From Oscillospiraceae bacterium (GTDB lineage Bacteria; Bacillota; Clostridia; Oscillospirales; Ruminococcaceae), in NCBI GenBank assembly GCA_021199855.1, contig JAJQHD010000037.1:1-64000 (forward strand): a stretch of DNA of 64,000 nt, given 5' to 3'. The stretch's first letter is position 1. The number at the start of each line of letters is the position of its first letter. Shown here in pieces: positions 43,601 to 52,992 of this stretch. The notes under the pieces are model-generated. The model searched no databases. It was not told the origin of the DNA and worked only from the letters and a program-made list of their open reading frames with translations. The translations under genes and the position numbers were made by a program.

Positions 43601-44965
43601 GATAATCTTCTCGGTTACAGCTGAAAGTCCGGTTGTTTCAAGGTCGAAAACTATGAATTCATCAGTGAGCTTTCTTTGGTCGTGACCGAAATAGACATTC
43701 GTCTCATCGTTGACCTGGTAGGCTTCGACACCGTAGATAACCTTAAAATTGCCGCCTTCTTTGCGAATCTTGTCGACCTCGTACATAGCGTCCGGGAAGC
43801 CCTGAACCACACCATAATCAGTGATTGCAATTGCAGGCATTCCCCAGTTGTATGCACGCCTTACAATCTCATTGGAAGGCGCAATGCCATCCATTATTGA
43901 CATATTTGAGTGGCAATGGAGCTCAACACGCTTAACAGGTGCGTTATCCGTTCTCTTGACTCTTGAAACAGAGCTTATATCTTTGGGTCTTATATTTATC
44001 TCATTATCATAGGTATCGAACTGAACATCACCATTCACTATGATGGTCATGCCTTTTTTGAGCGTTTCAAGCAGGGCTTCGCCCTTTTGAGTCAGTTCTA
44101 TCATCTTCAAAACTATGGAGCTCTTGTAATCGGTTACCTTGATAGTAATTATAATACGCTTGTTGTCCTTGCTATTGCGGGAGTCTATGTCAAAAATATC
44201 GCCTAGTATAGTTGTTTTTGTGTTAACAGCGGCATTATAAACCTCCGGGATAGGCATAATCTCAATCTTGCCAGTGATCCGCTTGCCCATAACTACAGTT
44301 GCTTCAGGGAGAATATCGTCAGATGGAGGTTCGATTTTGTATGTATCGGCAGGAATAGCATGGGATTTGTCTTTCTTTTGACTTGGAGCGGCAACCATTC
44401 GCTCGCTTACAAGCTTATCAAGCTCAGCCTCACGGGATGGCGGGGTGTAATCCGGAACAGGGATATTATCTCCAGCTTGTGCGACAGGCACAGCTGGTAC
44501 AGCATCACCGGAAATTTCAACAGTAATATTTCTTGAGAACCAGGAATTTATAATCTTCGGAAGGGCATCAGTAACGCCGGCATTCCTTATAAATGTTTCT
44601 CCGGAGTTTCTGAGATGAATTTTCAGGACATCGCCCTCCAATTTATAATCCGCTCCATCAAAGAAACCGTTTACAGGCAAACGCTTTTTGAGTTCGGAGA
44701 TAACAGTTGGCATCATGTCTTCAGTCAGCATATGGGGCTCAAAACGAGGGCTTATGTAGACTTCATTTATCCCGAGTGCGCGCTTCAGTCCATACTCAAA
44801 AGCTTCAAGCTCAGCTGTTGTTACAGTGCACGAAAATTTGACCACAACAGCAACCTTGGTGTGGTCTTTTGAAAAGCCGAGTTTCTGAATTTCACCCGAT
44901 TTTATAGACTCGGGAATTATGTTTCCGTACGCGCTGAAAAATTCGCCTACTGTTTTGAACGCCAT
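40607..44965 (-). CDS. polC: DNA polymerase III alpha subunit, PolC type
   Basis: This 1452-residue replicative polymerase is full length. Order of domains: N-terminal domain, OB fold (about 225-330), PHP domain ([11 protein letters not shown]), and the inserted DEDD 3'-5' exonuclease ([32 protein letters not shown]). The C-family palm and fingers follow ([25 protein letters not shown]). A zinc-type cysteine set ([10 protein letters not shown] and CPECGTLMH) lies just before the palm. It is the last gene of the pyrH-to-ispG block. PolC is characteristic of Firmicutes and relatives. Confidence 0.97.
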   Translation of the reverse strand: MAFKTVGEFFSAYGNIIPESIKSGEIQKLGFSKDHTKVAVVVKFSCTVTTAELEAFEYGLKRALGINEVYISPRFEPHMLTEDMMPTVISELKKRLPVNGFFDGADYKLEGDVLKIHLRNSGETFIRNAGVTDALPKIINSWFSRNITVEISGDAVPAVPVAQAGDNIPVPDYTPPSREAELDKLVSERMVAAPSQKKDKSHAIPADTYKIEPPSDDILPEATVVMGKRITGKIEIMPIPEVYNAAVNTKTTILGDIFDIDSRNSKDNKRIIITIKVTDYKSSIVLKMIELTQKGEALLETLKKGMTIIVNGDVQFDTYDNEINIRPKDISSVSRVKRTDNAPVKRVELHCHSNMSIMDGIAPSNEIVRRAYNWGMPAIAITDYGVVQGFPDAMYEVDKIRKEGGNFKVIYGVEAYQVNDETNVYFGHDQRKLTDEFIVFDLETTGLSAVTEKIIEIGAVRVRGLQVVERMVTFVNPGRHIPSRITELTSINDSMVADAPYEDEALDQFMKFCGGNPVLIAHNASFDTSFIKAAVKRCGKKFDFTYLDTVAMSRAMLPQLGKFTLDYVAKNLNLGDFHHHRACDDAEVNAGIFMKLSERLMEKDKELTIEGVNAAVAKTDTSKLPTFHQTIIAKDKVGLKNLYILISDSNLKYYHKTPRIPKSELIAHREGLIVGSACEGGELFRAVFQGKPWDELCDIARFYDYLEIQPIENNAFMLNDGSVTSEEQLENFNRTIVKLGEELSIPVVATGDVHFLDASDAIYRSILTGVTHPASPVPSPLYLKTTEEMLADFAYLGEEKAYEVVVTNSNLIADMTDPDLRAFPKGTFTPHIDGADEELVEICQRRAREIYGDPLPEIVSKRLDKELDSIIKHGFAVLYVIAKRLVANSVEHGYQVGSRGSVGSSFVASMAGISEVNPLVPHYVCPKCKHSEFFTNGEIGSGFDLPEKNCPECGTLMHRDGHDIPFETFLGFNGDKSPDIDLNFSGDYQASAHKYTEELFGSDKVFKAGTISTVADKTAYGYVMRYMENKGLKLPTAEIERLAKGCTGTKRTTGQHPGGMVVIPSEYDVYDFTPVQHPAEKADSDIVTTHFDFNSLHDTILKLDELGHDVPTLYKYLEDMTGLVITETPMSDPLVYSLFTSPEALGVTEEEIFCNTGTLGIPEMGTGFVRGMLKECKPKTFSDLLQISGLSHGTDVWLGNASELIRNGTCTIDQVIGTRDSIMTYLIYHGMDPSLSFKIMEIVRKGNAPKLLTEEMKQTMRDHDVPEWYIDSCMKIKYMFPKAHAAAYVTAAIRLSWYKVHYPLEFYAAIFTVRGEDFDAETAVRGKRAAKNKIEEYRQKGDRTDKEDGVLDTLMIINEALCRGIEFLPIDIHKSHYKIYQIEDGKIRLPFVSVSGVGESAALAIYEAAQNSNFITVEEFRSQAGVSKTTIDSLVALGAFGDMPLESQMTLF

Positions 44966-44991
44966 TGTACACCTTTCTTCTGCCCTGCGAT

Positions 44992-46026
44992 TCAGAGCTT
45001 GTCTATTTCACTGAGAAGAGCCGCAAATGCGTCCTCCTCAGAGTACTTTCCAAGTATTTTATCCTTCTTGAAGATGACTACCGAGCCATCTCCTCCGGCT
45101 AAGCCGATATCGGCTTCCCTTGCCTCGCCGGGACCGTTTACTATACAGCCCATTACGGCGACTGTTATGTCCTTATCGACATTTGAAAGAGCCTTTTCGA
45201 CCTTATTTGCAAGAGAAATCAGATCGATTTTCGTTCTGCCACATGTCGGGCAGGAAACAAGCTTTACTCCGCCACGAAGGTTCAGGGCTTTTAGGATTGA
45301 GATTCCTGCTTCGACTTCCTTTACCGGGTCGTCGGTGAGTGAAACTCTTATTGTCTCTCCTATTCCGTCAGCCAGAAGTGAGCCGATTCCGATTGATGAC
45401 TTGACGAGTCCCATGTTATATGTACCGGCTTCGGTTACTCCCAAGTGAAGCGGATAGTCGGTCATCTGGCGCATGAGGCGATAAGCGGCTATATTGCGCC
45501 TGACATCGGAGGATTTTATCGACACGACAATATCGTTGAAATCGAATCTTTCGAGTAGCTCGATATGCTTCATTGCGCTTTCGCAAAGAGCTTCCGGCGT
45601 CGGAGAACCGTATTTTTCGAGGATTTCCTTTTTCAAAGAACCAGAATTAACACCAATTCTTATCGGGACGTTGTGACTTCTGCAACAGTCGGCAACTGCT
45701 TTTACTCTGTCCATTGAGCCGATGTTTCCGGGATTGATTCTTATTTTGTCAATACCTCTTTCACATGCGGCTATCGCAAGACGGTAGTTGAAGTGAATAT
45801 CCGCAACCAATGGAACGCTGACTTCATTCTTTATTGCAGGAATCAGATCGAGCGCTTCTTCATTCGGGATGGATGCTCTTATAATCTCGCAACCGGCTTT
45901 TTCAAGGGCTACAGCTTGCCTGACGCTTCCCTCTATATCGTCAGCTCGGGTATTCAGCATCGACTGGACATAGATTCTGCCGTCTCCCAGAGTGAGATTT
46001 CCTACTTTAACTTTTCTGACAGCCAT
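44992..46026 (-). CDS. ispG: 4-hydroxy-3-methylbut-2-enyl diphosphate synthase
   Basis: This 344-residue Fe-S enzyme carries out the penultimate step of the MEP isoprenoid pathway. The cluster ligands are visible in [13 protein letters not shown] and [12 protein letters not shown]. The barrel has [11 protein letters not shown] and [10 protein letters not shown]. It lacks the insert found in plant enzymes. It lies 14 nt after rseP and ahead of polC. Confidence 0.97.
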   Translation of the reverse strand: MAVRKVKVGNLTLGDGRIYVQSMLNTRADDIEGSVRQAVALEKAGCEIIRASIPNEEALDLIPAIKNEVSVPLVADIHFNYRLAIAACERGIDKIRINPGNIGSMDRVKAVADCCRSHNVPIRIGVNSGSLKKEILEKYGSPTPEALCESAMKHIELLERFDFNDIVVSIKSSDVRRNIAAYRLMRQMTDYPLHLGVTEAGTYNMGLVKSSIGIGSLLADGIGETIRVSLTDDPVKEVEAGISILKALNLRGGVKLVSCPTCGRTKIDLISLANKVEKALSNVDKDITVAVMGCIVNGPGEAREADIGLAGGDGSVVIFKKDKILGKYSEEDAFAALLSEIDKL

Positions 46027-46040
46027 TATGGCACCGTCCT

Positions 46041-47096
46041 TTAAAACAGCTTTATTACGTCATTCACTGTAACAACCAGCATAAGAAGTAGCATTGCCGC
46101 CATTCCGATGAAGTGCACCATTCCTTCATGCTCCGGCTTGACAGGTTTTCTCCTGATCCCCTCGATAATAAGGAAAACAGCTCTTGAACCGTCAAGTGCA
46201 GGAATCGGAAGAAGATTGAATATGCCGACATTTATCGTAATATACACGACAAACGTCATGAGCGTTTCGAGCATTTCGGTAAATGCTACGCCCTGAGAAG
46301 TTGTGCTCACAACTTCGCCTATTGCGTCAACTATACCCACAGGTCCCGAAAGGTCGTTAATCGAATACTTGCCTTTCAGCAGGTCGGCAAATGAAAGCCA
46401 TATCATTCTTGAAACGGAAACTGTCTTTCTTGCAGAATAGCTCACTACTGATATCGGCGTTACTTTTTCGCCTACAACCATAAAATCAATATAGAGTGTT
46501 GAAGAACCATCTTCAGAAACTGCTGATTCAAATGTAACGCCCGAAAGAGATACTTTTTCACCGTCACGGACTACAACCATGTCAAAAACTGCGTCTTCGT
46601 CAATCTGGAATTCATAGGAAATGTCAGTGTCGGTGAAAATCTTACGACCGTTTACTTCGACTATCTTGTCGCCAACTTCGAGTCCGGTCACGTGAGATGA
46701 AGTGTCTTCAGTGTAGAATTGAGCTACTGTAGTAGAGACTATCGCATCCGAACAGGCAGTCACGATAACAAGAATAAGAAATCCGAGAACCAGATTCATA
46801 ATGGGTCCTGCCAGAACAACAAGAAGTCTTCTCCACACCGGTCTGTTGCGGAAAGCTCTTGGGTCTTCGCTTGATTCGTCCTCGCCTTCCATTGCGACAA
46901 ATCCTCCGATTGGAAGGCAACGAAGAGAATAGGAAGTTTCCTTCTTGCCCCATGAAACTATTTTTGGACCCATTCCAATTGAGAACTCATTTACTCGAAT
47001 ACCCATAGCCTTTGCAACAGCAAAATGCCCGAGTTCGTGGATCATGATTATGACTCCGAAAATCAAAATCGCTACTAAGATATAGACTATTGTCAA
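46041..47096 (-). CDS. rseP: RIP metalloprotease (RseP/site-2 protease family)
   Basis: This 351-residue M50 intramembrane protease has the zinc motif HELGH in the first membrane segment, a PDZ domain in the middle (LEVGDKIVEVNGRKI), and the second metal motif NLLPIPALDGSR. It cleaves membrane-bound anti-sigma factors or signal peptides. A TTG start at 47096 is preferred: GGAAAGG lies 9 nt upstream and the TTG is 4 nt after the dxr stop. Longer in-frame starts run back into dxr. Confidence 0.93.
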   Translation of the reverse strand: MTIVYILVAILIFGVIIMIHELGHFAVAKAMGIRVNEFSIGMGPKIVSWGKKETSYSLRCLPIGGFVAMEGEDESSEDPRAFRNRPVWRRLLVVLAGPIMNLVLGFLILVIVTACSDAIVSTTVAQFYTEDTSSHVTGLEVGDKIVEVNGRKIFTDTDISYEFQIDEDAVFDMVVVRDGEKVSLSGVTFESAVSEDGSSTLYIDFMVVGEKVTPISVVSYSARKTVSVSRMIWLSFADLLKGKYSINDLSGPVGIVDAIGEVVSTTSQGVAFTEMLETLMTFVVYITINVGIFNLLPIPALDGSRAVFLIIEGIRRKPVKPEHEGMVHFIGMAAMLLLMLVVTVNDVIKLF

Positions 47097-47100
47097 GGTA

Positions 47101-48252
47101 TCAATCCTTTCCGAGTTTACTGGAAACAAATTCTCTTGCCGACTTGTCTGCTGTGAGAACATCATCAAGGCTTTTAACCGTATGATGCCCGATATTATCA
47201 AACGCACTTTCTGCGAGTCTTGCTATGTCGTTGAAGCCGATTTCGCCATTCAAAAAGCTTGCTACAGCTGTTTCATTGGCAGCGTTTACAATTGCCGGTG
47301 CTGTAGTATCGGCGATTTCTGCGGCTTTTATGCAAATACCAAGGCACTTGAACGTCTCGAAATCCGGCTTCAGGAAGCTTAGTGTTCCGTAATCTGTTAG
47401 AGACAATCTCTTCACGTCTGATTCCGGTCTGTTTGGATATAGCAATGCATACTGAATCGGGATTCTCATATCAGGCACGCCGAGCTGAGCTATTATCGAG
47501 CCGTCATTGAACTCCACTGCCGAGTGGACAACGCTTTCTCTGTGAATAACCACTTCAATCTGCGAAGGCTTGACGTCGAAGAGCCACATTGCCTCCAAAA
47601 ACTCAAAGCCCTTGTTCATGAGGGTTGATGAATCGATTGTTATCTTTGCGCCCATGTTCCAGTTTGGGTGCTTCAAGGCGTCTGCGGCGGTCACATTTTC
47701 AAGCTCCTCAAATGTCTTTCCGAAGAATGGTCCGCCGGAGGCTGTGAGTATTATTTTATGCAAATCCTTGCGGTTTCCTGCCTCTAATGACTGGAATATT
47801 GCAGAATGTTCGCTATCTACTGGATAAAGCTTGACACCCTTTTGCCTGATTGCCTCGGTGACCAACATTCCGCCGGCAACCAAAGTCTCTTTATTGGCAA
47901 GAGCTATGTCTTTTTCGGCGTTGATAGCCGCAAGAGTAGGTTCAAGTCCGACCATTCCGACAACAGAATTGAGTACAACATCACAATCAGGTTCACATGC
48001 CGCTTCACGGAGACCATCCATGCCGGATAACACGGTTATTCCGGTTCCATTCAATTCGTCTTTGAGCGGTTCGGCATATTCCTTGTCATAAATGCACACA
48101 AGCTTTGGCTTGAATTCAAGCGCTTGCTCCGAAAGAAGCTTCCAGTTTGACTTTGCCGAAAGGGCAGTTACAGAAAGCCTATGGCGCTTTATGACATCGA
48201 GAGATTGAACACCTATTGAACCGGTTGAGCCCAAAAGAGAAACTTTCTTCAT
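47101..48252 (-). CDS. dxr: 1-deoxy-D-xylulose 5-phosphate reductoisomerase
   Basis: This 383-residue NADPH-dependent enzyme forms MEP, the first committed step of the pathway. GSTGSIGVQSLDVI is the nucleotide-binding loop, and PVDSEHSAIFQ and SSTLMNKG..E mark the active site and metal ligands. It is coupled to rseP downstream and lies 14 nt after cdsA. Confidence 0.97.
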   Translation of the reverse strand: MKKVSLLGSTGSIGVQSLDVIKRHRLSVTALSAKSNWKLLSEQALEFKPKLVCIYDKEYAEPLKDELNGTGITVLSGMDGLREAACEPDCDVVLNSVVGMVGLEPTLAAINAEKDIALANKETLVAGGMLVTEAIRQKGVKLYPVDSEHSAIFQSLEAGNRKDLHKIILTASGGPFFGKTFEELENVTAADALKHPNWNMGAKITIDSSTLMNKGFEFLEAMWLFDVKPSQIEVVIHRESVVHSAVEFNDGSIIAQLGVPDMRIPIQYALLYPNRPESDVKRLSLTDYGTLSFLKPDFETFKCLGICIKAAEIADTTAPAIVNAANETAVASFLNGEIGFNDIARLAESAFDNIGHHTVKSLDDVLTADKSAREFVSSKLGKD

Positions 48253-48266
48253 CTATATCCCACCTA

Positions 48267-49091
48267 TCAGAAAATTCCTATTCCTGAGGCACATAGCGCC
48301 ATAAACGGAGCCACGAACACGACACTGTCGAATCTATCGAGAGCTCCGCCGTGCCCCGGGAAGAGATTACCATAATCCTTGACATCACAATGACGCTTGA
48401 TTACAGATGCGAACAGGTCGCCTGCTACTCCTAAGAGCGCACAGCCAGCGCCAAGAAGCGCCATCAGTATGTAGTTTACATGTGCCTCTGCCATCGTCAG
48501 GTCTACAATGAGTCCGAATACCACGAACAGTATAACATCTGTCAGAATTCCGCCGATAAAGCCTTCAACTGTTTTCTTCGGGCTTATTTTCGGGCAGAGC
48601 TTGTGCTTGCCTAAGAATGTTCCGACGAAGTATGCACCCGTATCGTCAAGCCACGCTCCGCAGAATGTGAGTATAAGTGCGAGAAGTCCGAACTGCTCAC
48701 TTGATGATTCGATAACGCAAAGGCTGGACATAGCAATCGATATAAGCAGAGAGTAGAGTGCTACTGTCGAGTAGACTCCGACGTCGGTCTTCTCATAGCC
48801 GATAAAGACGTCCAGTGCGTACAATACGATATATGCAAAAATTACTGCCAAATATATGTACATACTGTTTTCCCCAGACAAAAATCTCACTGCAAGTGGG
48901 AAAAAGACGGACAGACACAGGCTTCCAACAAAAAGTGCACTCTTCAGAAGCTTATTTACACGGAAAAGTTCAAACATCATGATTGCTGTAAGAGCAACAA
49001 CAGCTAAATTCAAAACTATAGCGCTGTGGAAGCACAGAACAACCGCCAGAAGAGCAAGCGATACTACAGCTGTAATAATTCTTGTTTTCAA
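48267..49091 (-). CDS. cdsA: Phosphatidate cytidylyltransferase
   Basis: This 274-residue membrane enzyme makes CDP-diacylglycerol. It has about seven membrane segments and the C-terminal family signature in the form KRHCDVKDYGNLFPGHGGALDRFDS. It lies in the usual uppS-cdsA-dxr order. Confidence 0.95.
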   Translation of the reverse strand: MKTRIITAVVSLALLAVVLCFHSAIVLNLAVVALTAIMMFELFRVNKLLKSALFVGSLCLSVFFPLAVRFLSGENSMYIYLAVIFAYIVLYALDVFIGYEKTDVGVYSTVALYSLLISIAMSSLCVIESSSEQFGLLALILTFCGAWLDDTGAYFVGTFLGKHKLCPKISPKKTVEGFIGGILTDVILFVVFGLIVDLTMAEAHVNYILMALLGAGCALLGVAGDLFASVIKRHCDVKDYGNLFPGHGGALDRFDSVVFVAPFMALCASGIGIF

Positions 49092-49108
49092 TTATAGTCC
49101 TCCATTTT

Positions 49109-49831
49109 TTAGTTCATGACTCCGCCGAAGCGTCTGTCTCTGGATGTATAATTTTTTAGAGCTTCTATCAGCTCGTTTTTTCCAAAGTCGGGCCACAATG
49201 TGTCGCAAAAATAGAATTCCGCATAAGCACATTGCCATATCAGAAAGTTTGAAATTCTCTCTTCCCCACCGGTTCTTATAAGCAGGTCGACCGGAGGAAT
49301 ATTACCTGTATCTAAAAATGAATTTACTAGCTCAGGCGCAATCTGGTCTTCAGTGATATAGCCTTCTTTTGTGAGGACTGAAATCTTCTTTACAGCTCTG
49401 GTGATCTCATCGTGTCCACCATAGTTGACGGCAATAAGAACCGTAAGACCTGTGTTGTCCTTTGAACCCTCTTCGTTCTCAGCCATTTTCTTTTGAAGGC
49501 TCTCGCTGAGTTTTGCTCTGTTGCCAATAAATATGAGCCTTGCATTTTCATCTGTATATTGCTTAAGGGTGTCGAGCTGTTCGTCGAACAAGTCCATAAG
49601 ACCTTTTACTTCGTCATCAGGACGGCTCCAGTTTTCGGTGGAGAAGGCATAGAATGTGGCGTATTTGATTCCGATATCATTACAAGCTCTTATAATGGTT
49701 TTGAGAGCCTTTGCGCCCTCACGGTGACCGTAATTTCTGGGCATGAGGCGCTTTTTCGCCCATCTGCCGTTACCGTCCATTATAAATGCAACATGCGTTG
49801 GAATTTTAAGATTAGTATTCTCGTTTGCCAA
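49109..49831 (-). CDS. uppS: Undecaprenyl diphosphate synthase
   Basis: This 240-residue cis-prenyltransferase makes the C55 lipid carrier for cell-wall precursors. The catalytic Asp is in FIMDGNGRWAKKR; GHREGAK, FSTENWSR and the C-terminal RTGGEERISNFLIWQCAYAEF complete the family pattern. It is followed by cdsA after 17 nt. Confidence 0.96.
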   Translation of the reverse strand: MANENTNLKIPTHVAFIMDGNGRWAKKRLMPRNYGHREGAKALKTIIRACNDIGIKYATFYAFSTENWSRPDDEVKGLMDLFDEQLDTLKQYTDENARLIFIGNRAKLSESLQKKMAENEEGSKDNTGLTVLIAVNYGGHDEITRAVKKISVLTKEGYITEDQIAPELVNSFLDTGNIPPVDLLIRTGGEERISNFLIWQCAYAEFYFCDTLWPDFGKNELIEALKNYTSRDRRFGGVMN

Positions 49832-49868
49832 GCTTATCCCACCCTGATTTCATCTTTCTTTCAAGCAA

Positions 49869-49896
49869 ACAGTCTCACCCCGAAGGGTGAAACTGT
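49869..49896 (-). other. Intercistronic UUCG-loop hairpin between frr and uppS
   Basis: ACAGTTTCACCC and GGGTGAGACTGT (minus strand) pair with one G-T, capped by a UUCG tetraloop. The T-tract afterwards is short and interrupted, so this may be an RNA-stability or partial-termination element. Confidence 0.6.
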
Positions 49897-49915
49897 CTGA
49901 AATATTAGTTCAAAA

Positions 49916-50470
49916 TCAAACGGAAAGAATCTCTTTCTCCTTGATTGCAACCTGTTCGTCGACAAGAGCGATATACTTGTCGGTAAGCTTCTGGATATCC
50001 TTGTCGAAGAGCTTGACATCATCCTCAGTGATATCGCCGTTCTTCTTCATGGATTTGATCTTCTCATTGGCGTCACGTCTTATCGAACGGACAGCTACCT
50101 TTGAGTCCTCGCCAAGCTTTCTTATATCCTTTGAAAGGTCTTTACGGCGCTCTTCACTCAACTGCGGGAATGTAAGTCTGATAACAGCACCATCATTCTG
50201 GGGATTGATTCCCAAATCGCTTGCCTGGATGGCCTTTTCAATAGCTTTGAGTGAGGACTTATCCCATGGCTGGATTACAAGAACTCTTGCGTCCTGAACG
50301 GAGATGGCAGCCATCTGATTGATAGGAGTCTGAGAGCCGTAGTAATCAACTGTGATTCTGTCGAGTACTGCCGGATTTGCTCTTCCGGCTCTGATTGCCG
50401 CAAAATCTGAAGCAAGAACCTTCAGGGTCTTTTCCATTTTGTCTTTAGCGTTGTTCAAAGTATCTTTCAT
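49916..50470 (-). CDS. frr: Ribosome recycling factor
   Basis: This 184-residue protein splits post-termination ribosomes with EF-G. It has the typical coiled-coil body with RAGRANPAVLDRITVDYYG near residue 30 and RRDANEKIKSMKKNG near 130. It follows pyrH by 21 nt. Confidence 0.97.
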   Translation of the reverse strand: MKDTLNNAKDKMEKTLKVLASDFAAIRAGRANPAVLDRITVDYYGSQTPINQMAAISVQDARVLVIQPWDKSSLKAIEKAIQASDLGINPQNDGAVIRLTFPQLSEERRKDLSKDIRKLGEDSKVAVRSIRRDANEKIKSMKKNGDITEDDVKLFDKDIQKLTDKYIALVDEQVAIKEKEILSV

Positions 50471-50491
50471 TGTGATTCCTTCCTTTCGGTG

Positions 50492-51196
50492 TCAGTGTAG
50501 TATAGTTCCAATATTTTCACCCATAACGGCATCAAAAATATTGTCGGGATTTTCAAGACTAAATACGATTACAGGGATATCGTTTTCCTTGCACATTGAA
50601 GCGGCTGTTGCGTCCATTACTCCCAAATGCTTTGAAACAACATCGTCGAGGTCAAGCTCATCAAACTTAACAGCATCTGGATATTTGTGCGGGTCTTTAT
50701 CGTAAACGCCGTCGACCATTGTGGCTTTAAGCATTACATCTGCTTCAATTTCAGCGGCCCTTAATGAAGAAGCTGTGTCAGTTGAGAAGAACGGGCTTCC
50801 GGTTCCGCAACCGAAGATGACTATTCTACCTCTTTCGAGATGCCTTACTGCCCTATTTCTTATATATGGTTCTGCAATCTGATGCATTTCAATTGCTGTC
50901 TGGACTCTTACCTCTGCGCCTAATGCTTCGAGACTGTCGGCGACTGCAAGAGCGTTCATAGCTGTTGCTAACATTCCGATATGGTCGGCTCTTGTTCTGT
51001 CCATTGCGCCGCTTGAACGTCCACGCCAGAAATTGCCGCCTCCGACGACTATTCCAATCTGAATTCCGGCATCATAGCACCTCTTAACACTACGGCAAAT
51101 GTTCCCGATAGTGTCGAAATCAAGTCCGGTCTTTTTATCACCTGCAAGAGCTTCTCCGCTCAGCTTCAAAAGAACTCGTTTGTACTTCGGCTCCAT
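50492..51196 (-). CDS. pyrH: UMP kinase
   Basis: This 234-residue amino-acid-kinase-fold enzyme phosphorylates UMP. It has [25 protein letters not shown], and [19 protein letters not shown]. The ATG at 51196 has GGAGAG 8 nt upstream; a GTG nine bases earlier overlaps that site. It is first in the pyrH-to-polC block. Confidence 0.96.
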   Translation of the reverse strand: MEPKYKRVLLKLSGEALAGDKKTGLDFDTIGNICRSVKRCYDAGIQIGIVVGGGNFWRGRSSGAMDRTRADHIGMLATAMNALAVADSLEALGAEVRVQTAIEMHQIAEPYIRNRAVRHLERGRIVIFGCGTGSPFFSTDTASSLRAAEIEADVMLKATMVDGVYDKDPHKYPDAVKFDELDLDDVVSKHLGVMDATAASMCKENDIPVIVFSLENPDNIFDAVMGENIGTILH

Positions 51197-51264
51197 AAAC
51201 AGCACTCTCCATTACTAATATTTGATTTTCCTTTAACAAAGCACTACTGCCTTGCCTTTATCTA

Positions 51265-51293
51265 ATTTTACCTTAAAATCGCTCCAAAGTAAA
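51265..51293 (-). promoter_or_regulatory. Probable promoter of the pyrH-polC operon
   Basis: Minus-strand TTTACT, 17-bp spacer and TAAAAT in the 127-bp gap between gpsA and pyrH. Confidence 0.5.
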
Positions 51294-51323
51294 TAGCTTT
51301 CACGCAAATCTCACGAATAAATT

Positions 51324-52307
51324 TTATTCGGTTCTAACAGGTCTCAGCATAAGCTCGTTGATTGCAACTCTGGGAGACTTGCCCTCGAAAAGCACTCTGT
51401 TTACTTCGGTAGTTATCGGCATATCAACGCCGTATTTCTTAGCGAGCTCCAAAGTGGCTCTGGCGCAAGCATAGCCTTCAACTGTTCCAATCTGGCAGAC
51501 AGCTTCCTCAGGCTCAACTCCCTGACCGATTAAAACTCCAGCACGGTAGTTGCGTGAGTGCATACTTGTGCAGGTTACGACCAGGTCGCCAAGTCCGGCA
51601 AGACCGCTGAATGTGTCCTGTCTGGCTCCCATCGCCACTCCCAGACGTGTAATCTCACTCAAACCTCTTGTCATGAGTGCGGCTTTTGTGTTGTCTCCAT
51701 AACCAAGTCCGCCTACAACTCCTGAGCAGAGTGCAATTACATTCTTGACAGCTCCGCCTACTTCACATCCGATTACATCGGAATTGACATATAGTCTCAG
51801 AACATCGTCAGAGAAGCTCGACTGAATGAGACGTGCGGCTTCTTCATCTTCAGAAGCAACTGCCACTGCTGTGGGCATTCCTCTGCCGAGTTCTTCCGCA
51901 TGAGAAGGTCCTGAAAGGACAGCAATTGTATTATCAGGAAATACTTCACAGATAACCTCGCTCATTCGCTTAAGAGACCCATCCTCAAGACCTTTAGCAC
52001 TGCTTACGATTATTGCGTCCTTATCGACATAAGGCTTCGCCTGTTCACAGACTGAACGGACAAATTTTGACGGAATTCCGACTACAACAATATCTCTGCC
52101 TTTTGCGCAGGAAATGTCCTCACAGAGGCTCACAGACTTCGGAATTTGAACTCCGGGAAGCTTTGCACGAAGTTCTCCGGTTCTTCTGATTGTATCGAGT
52201 TCGTCCTTAAAAGCACTCCAGACGGTTACGTCGTGACCGAGACGTGAGGAAGTGCAAGCAAGAGCAAGCCCCCATCCGCCTGAGCCTAAGATTGTGATAC
52301 CTGTCAC
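51324..52307 (-). CDS. gpsA: Glycerol-3-phosphate dehydrogenase [NAD(P)+]
   Basis: This 327-residue enzyme makes sn-glycerol-3-phosphate for phospholipids. ITILGSGGWGLALA is the nucleotide-binding loop; SSAKGLE, LSGPSHAEE and the active-site Lys in GGAVKNVIAL are present. A GTG start at 52307 is chosen: it overlaps the plsY stop (GTGA) and has GAGGAG upstream. The reading frame continues open further upstream but there overlaps plsY. Confidence 0.94.
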   Translation of the reverse strand: MTGITILGSGGWGLALACTSSRLGHDVTVWSAFKDELDTIRRTGELRAKLPGVQIPKSVSLCEDISCAKGRDIVVVGIPSKFVRSVCEQAKPYVDKDAIIVSSAKGLEDGSLKRMSEVICEVFPDNTIAVLSGPSHAEELGRGMPTAVAVASEDEEAARLIQSSFSDDVLRLYVNSDVIGCEVGGAVKNVIALCSGVVGGLGYGDNTKAALMTRGLSEITRLGVAMGARQDTFSGLAGLGDLVVTCTSMHSRNYRAGVLIGQGVEPEEAVCQIGTVEGYACARATLELAKKYGVDMPITTEVNRVLFEGKSPRVAINELMLRPVRTE

Positions 52308-52978
52308 TTGCTTTCTCCTCGCTTTCTGAATGTGAATTTTGATTCTGTGTGGGTTCTGAGTCTCTGAACATTGGGATAATGCCTTACAAAACAGAAGATT
52401 CCCATTGTAAGAGCTATGATGACGTGAATAGCTGTATAAACATTCAGCTCTCCATACATTATCAGGTCGGCTAAAATGTAGCATATAGGATATGCAAAAC
52501 AGCAGGAAATCGAGCTGAGCGACACATACCTTGTCGAAATGAAGACTACAAGGAATACAATCACTGCAAAGAGAAATACAAGTGGGTTTATGCAGATGGT
52601 GCACACAGCCGCAATAAGGATTCCCTTTCCGCCTTTGAAACCGTAGAATATCGGGAAGCAGTGTCCCATCACGGCAAACATTGATGCAACCATGCAAGCG
52701 GTGATAACACTGTGCTCATCGACTGAAAAAAATTCTGACCAAAACAGTGCGGCTCTTGTTCCGAAAACAACTATTAAACCCTTGAGAACATCGATAATCA
52801 GAGTCATAGCGGCACTTATGCCACCGAATGTTCGATAAACATTGGTGAGTCCTGCATTATGGCTTCCGAAATCACGAATATCCTGTCTCTTTATAAAGCG
52901 AACAGAAATAATTGCAGAATTGAGGCTTCCTATCAGATAAGAAACAACCGCAACTACAAGTAAAGCTAGATAGTACAA
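52304..52978 (-). CDS. plsY: Acyl-phosphate:glycerol-3-phosphate acyltransferase
   Basis: This 224-residue polytopic membrane enzyme makes lysophosphatidate. The motifs GSLNSAIIS, GSHNAGLTNVYR and GFKGGKGI match the three PlsY catalytic loops. A TTG start at 52978 is used, with AGGAG 8 nt upstream. It is coupled to gpsA, which makes its substrate. Confidence 0.94.
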   Translation of the reverse strand: MYYLALLVVAVVSYLIGSLNSAIISVRFIKRQDIRDFGSHNAGLTNVYRTFGGISAAMTLIIDVLKGLIVVFGTRAALFWSEFFSVDEHSVITACMVASMFAVMGHCFPIFYGFKGGKGILIAAVCTICINPLVFLFAVIVFLVVFISTRYVSLSSISCCFAYPICYILADLIMYGELNVYTAIHVIIALTMGIFCFVRHYPNVQRLRTHTESKFTFRKRGESK

Positions 52979-52992
52979 TTTGTCAGCTCCTG

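Noticed and set aside
52308..52697. N-terminal extension of gpsA overlapping plsY
   Set aside because: The extension is plsY sequence read in another frame; the GTG at 52307 has its own ribosome site and the protein then matches the family start.
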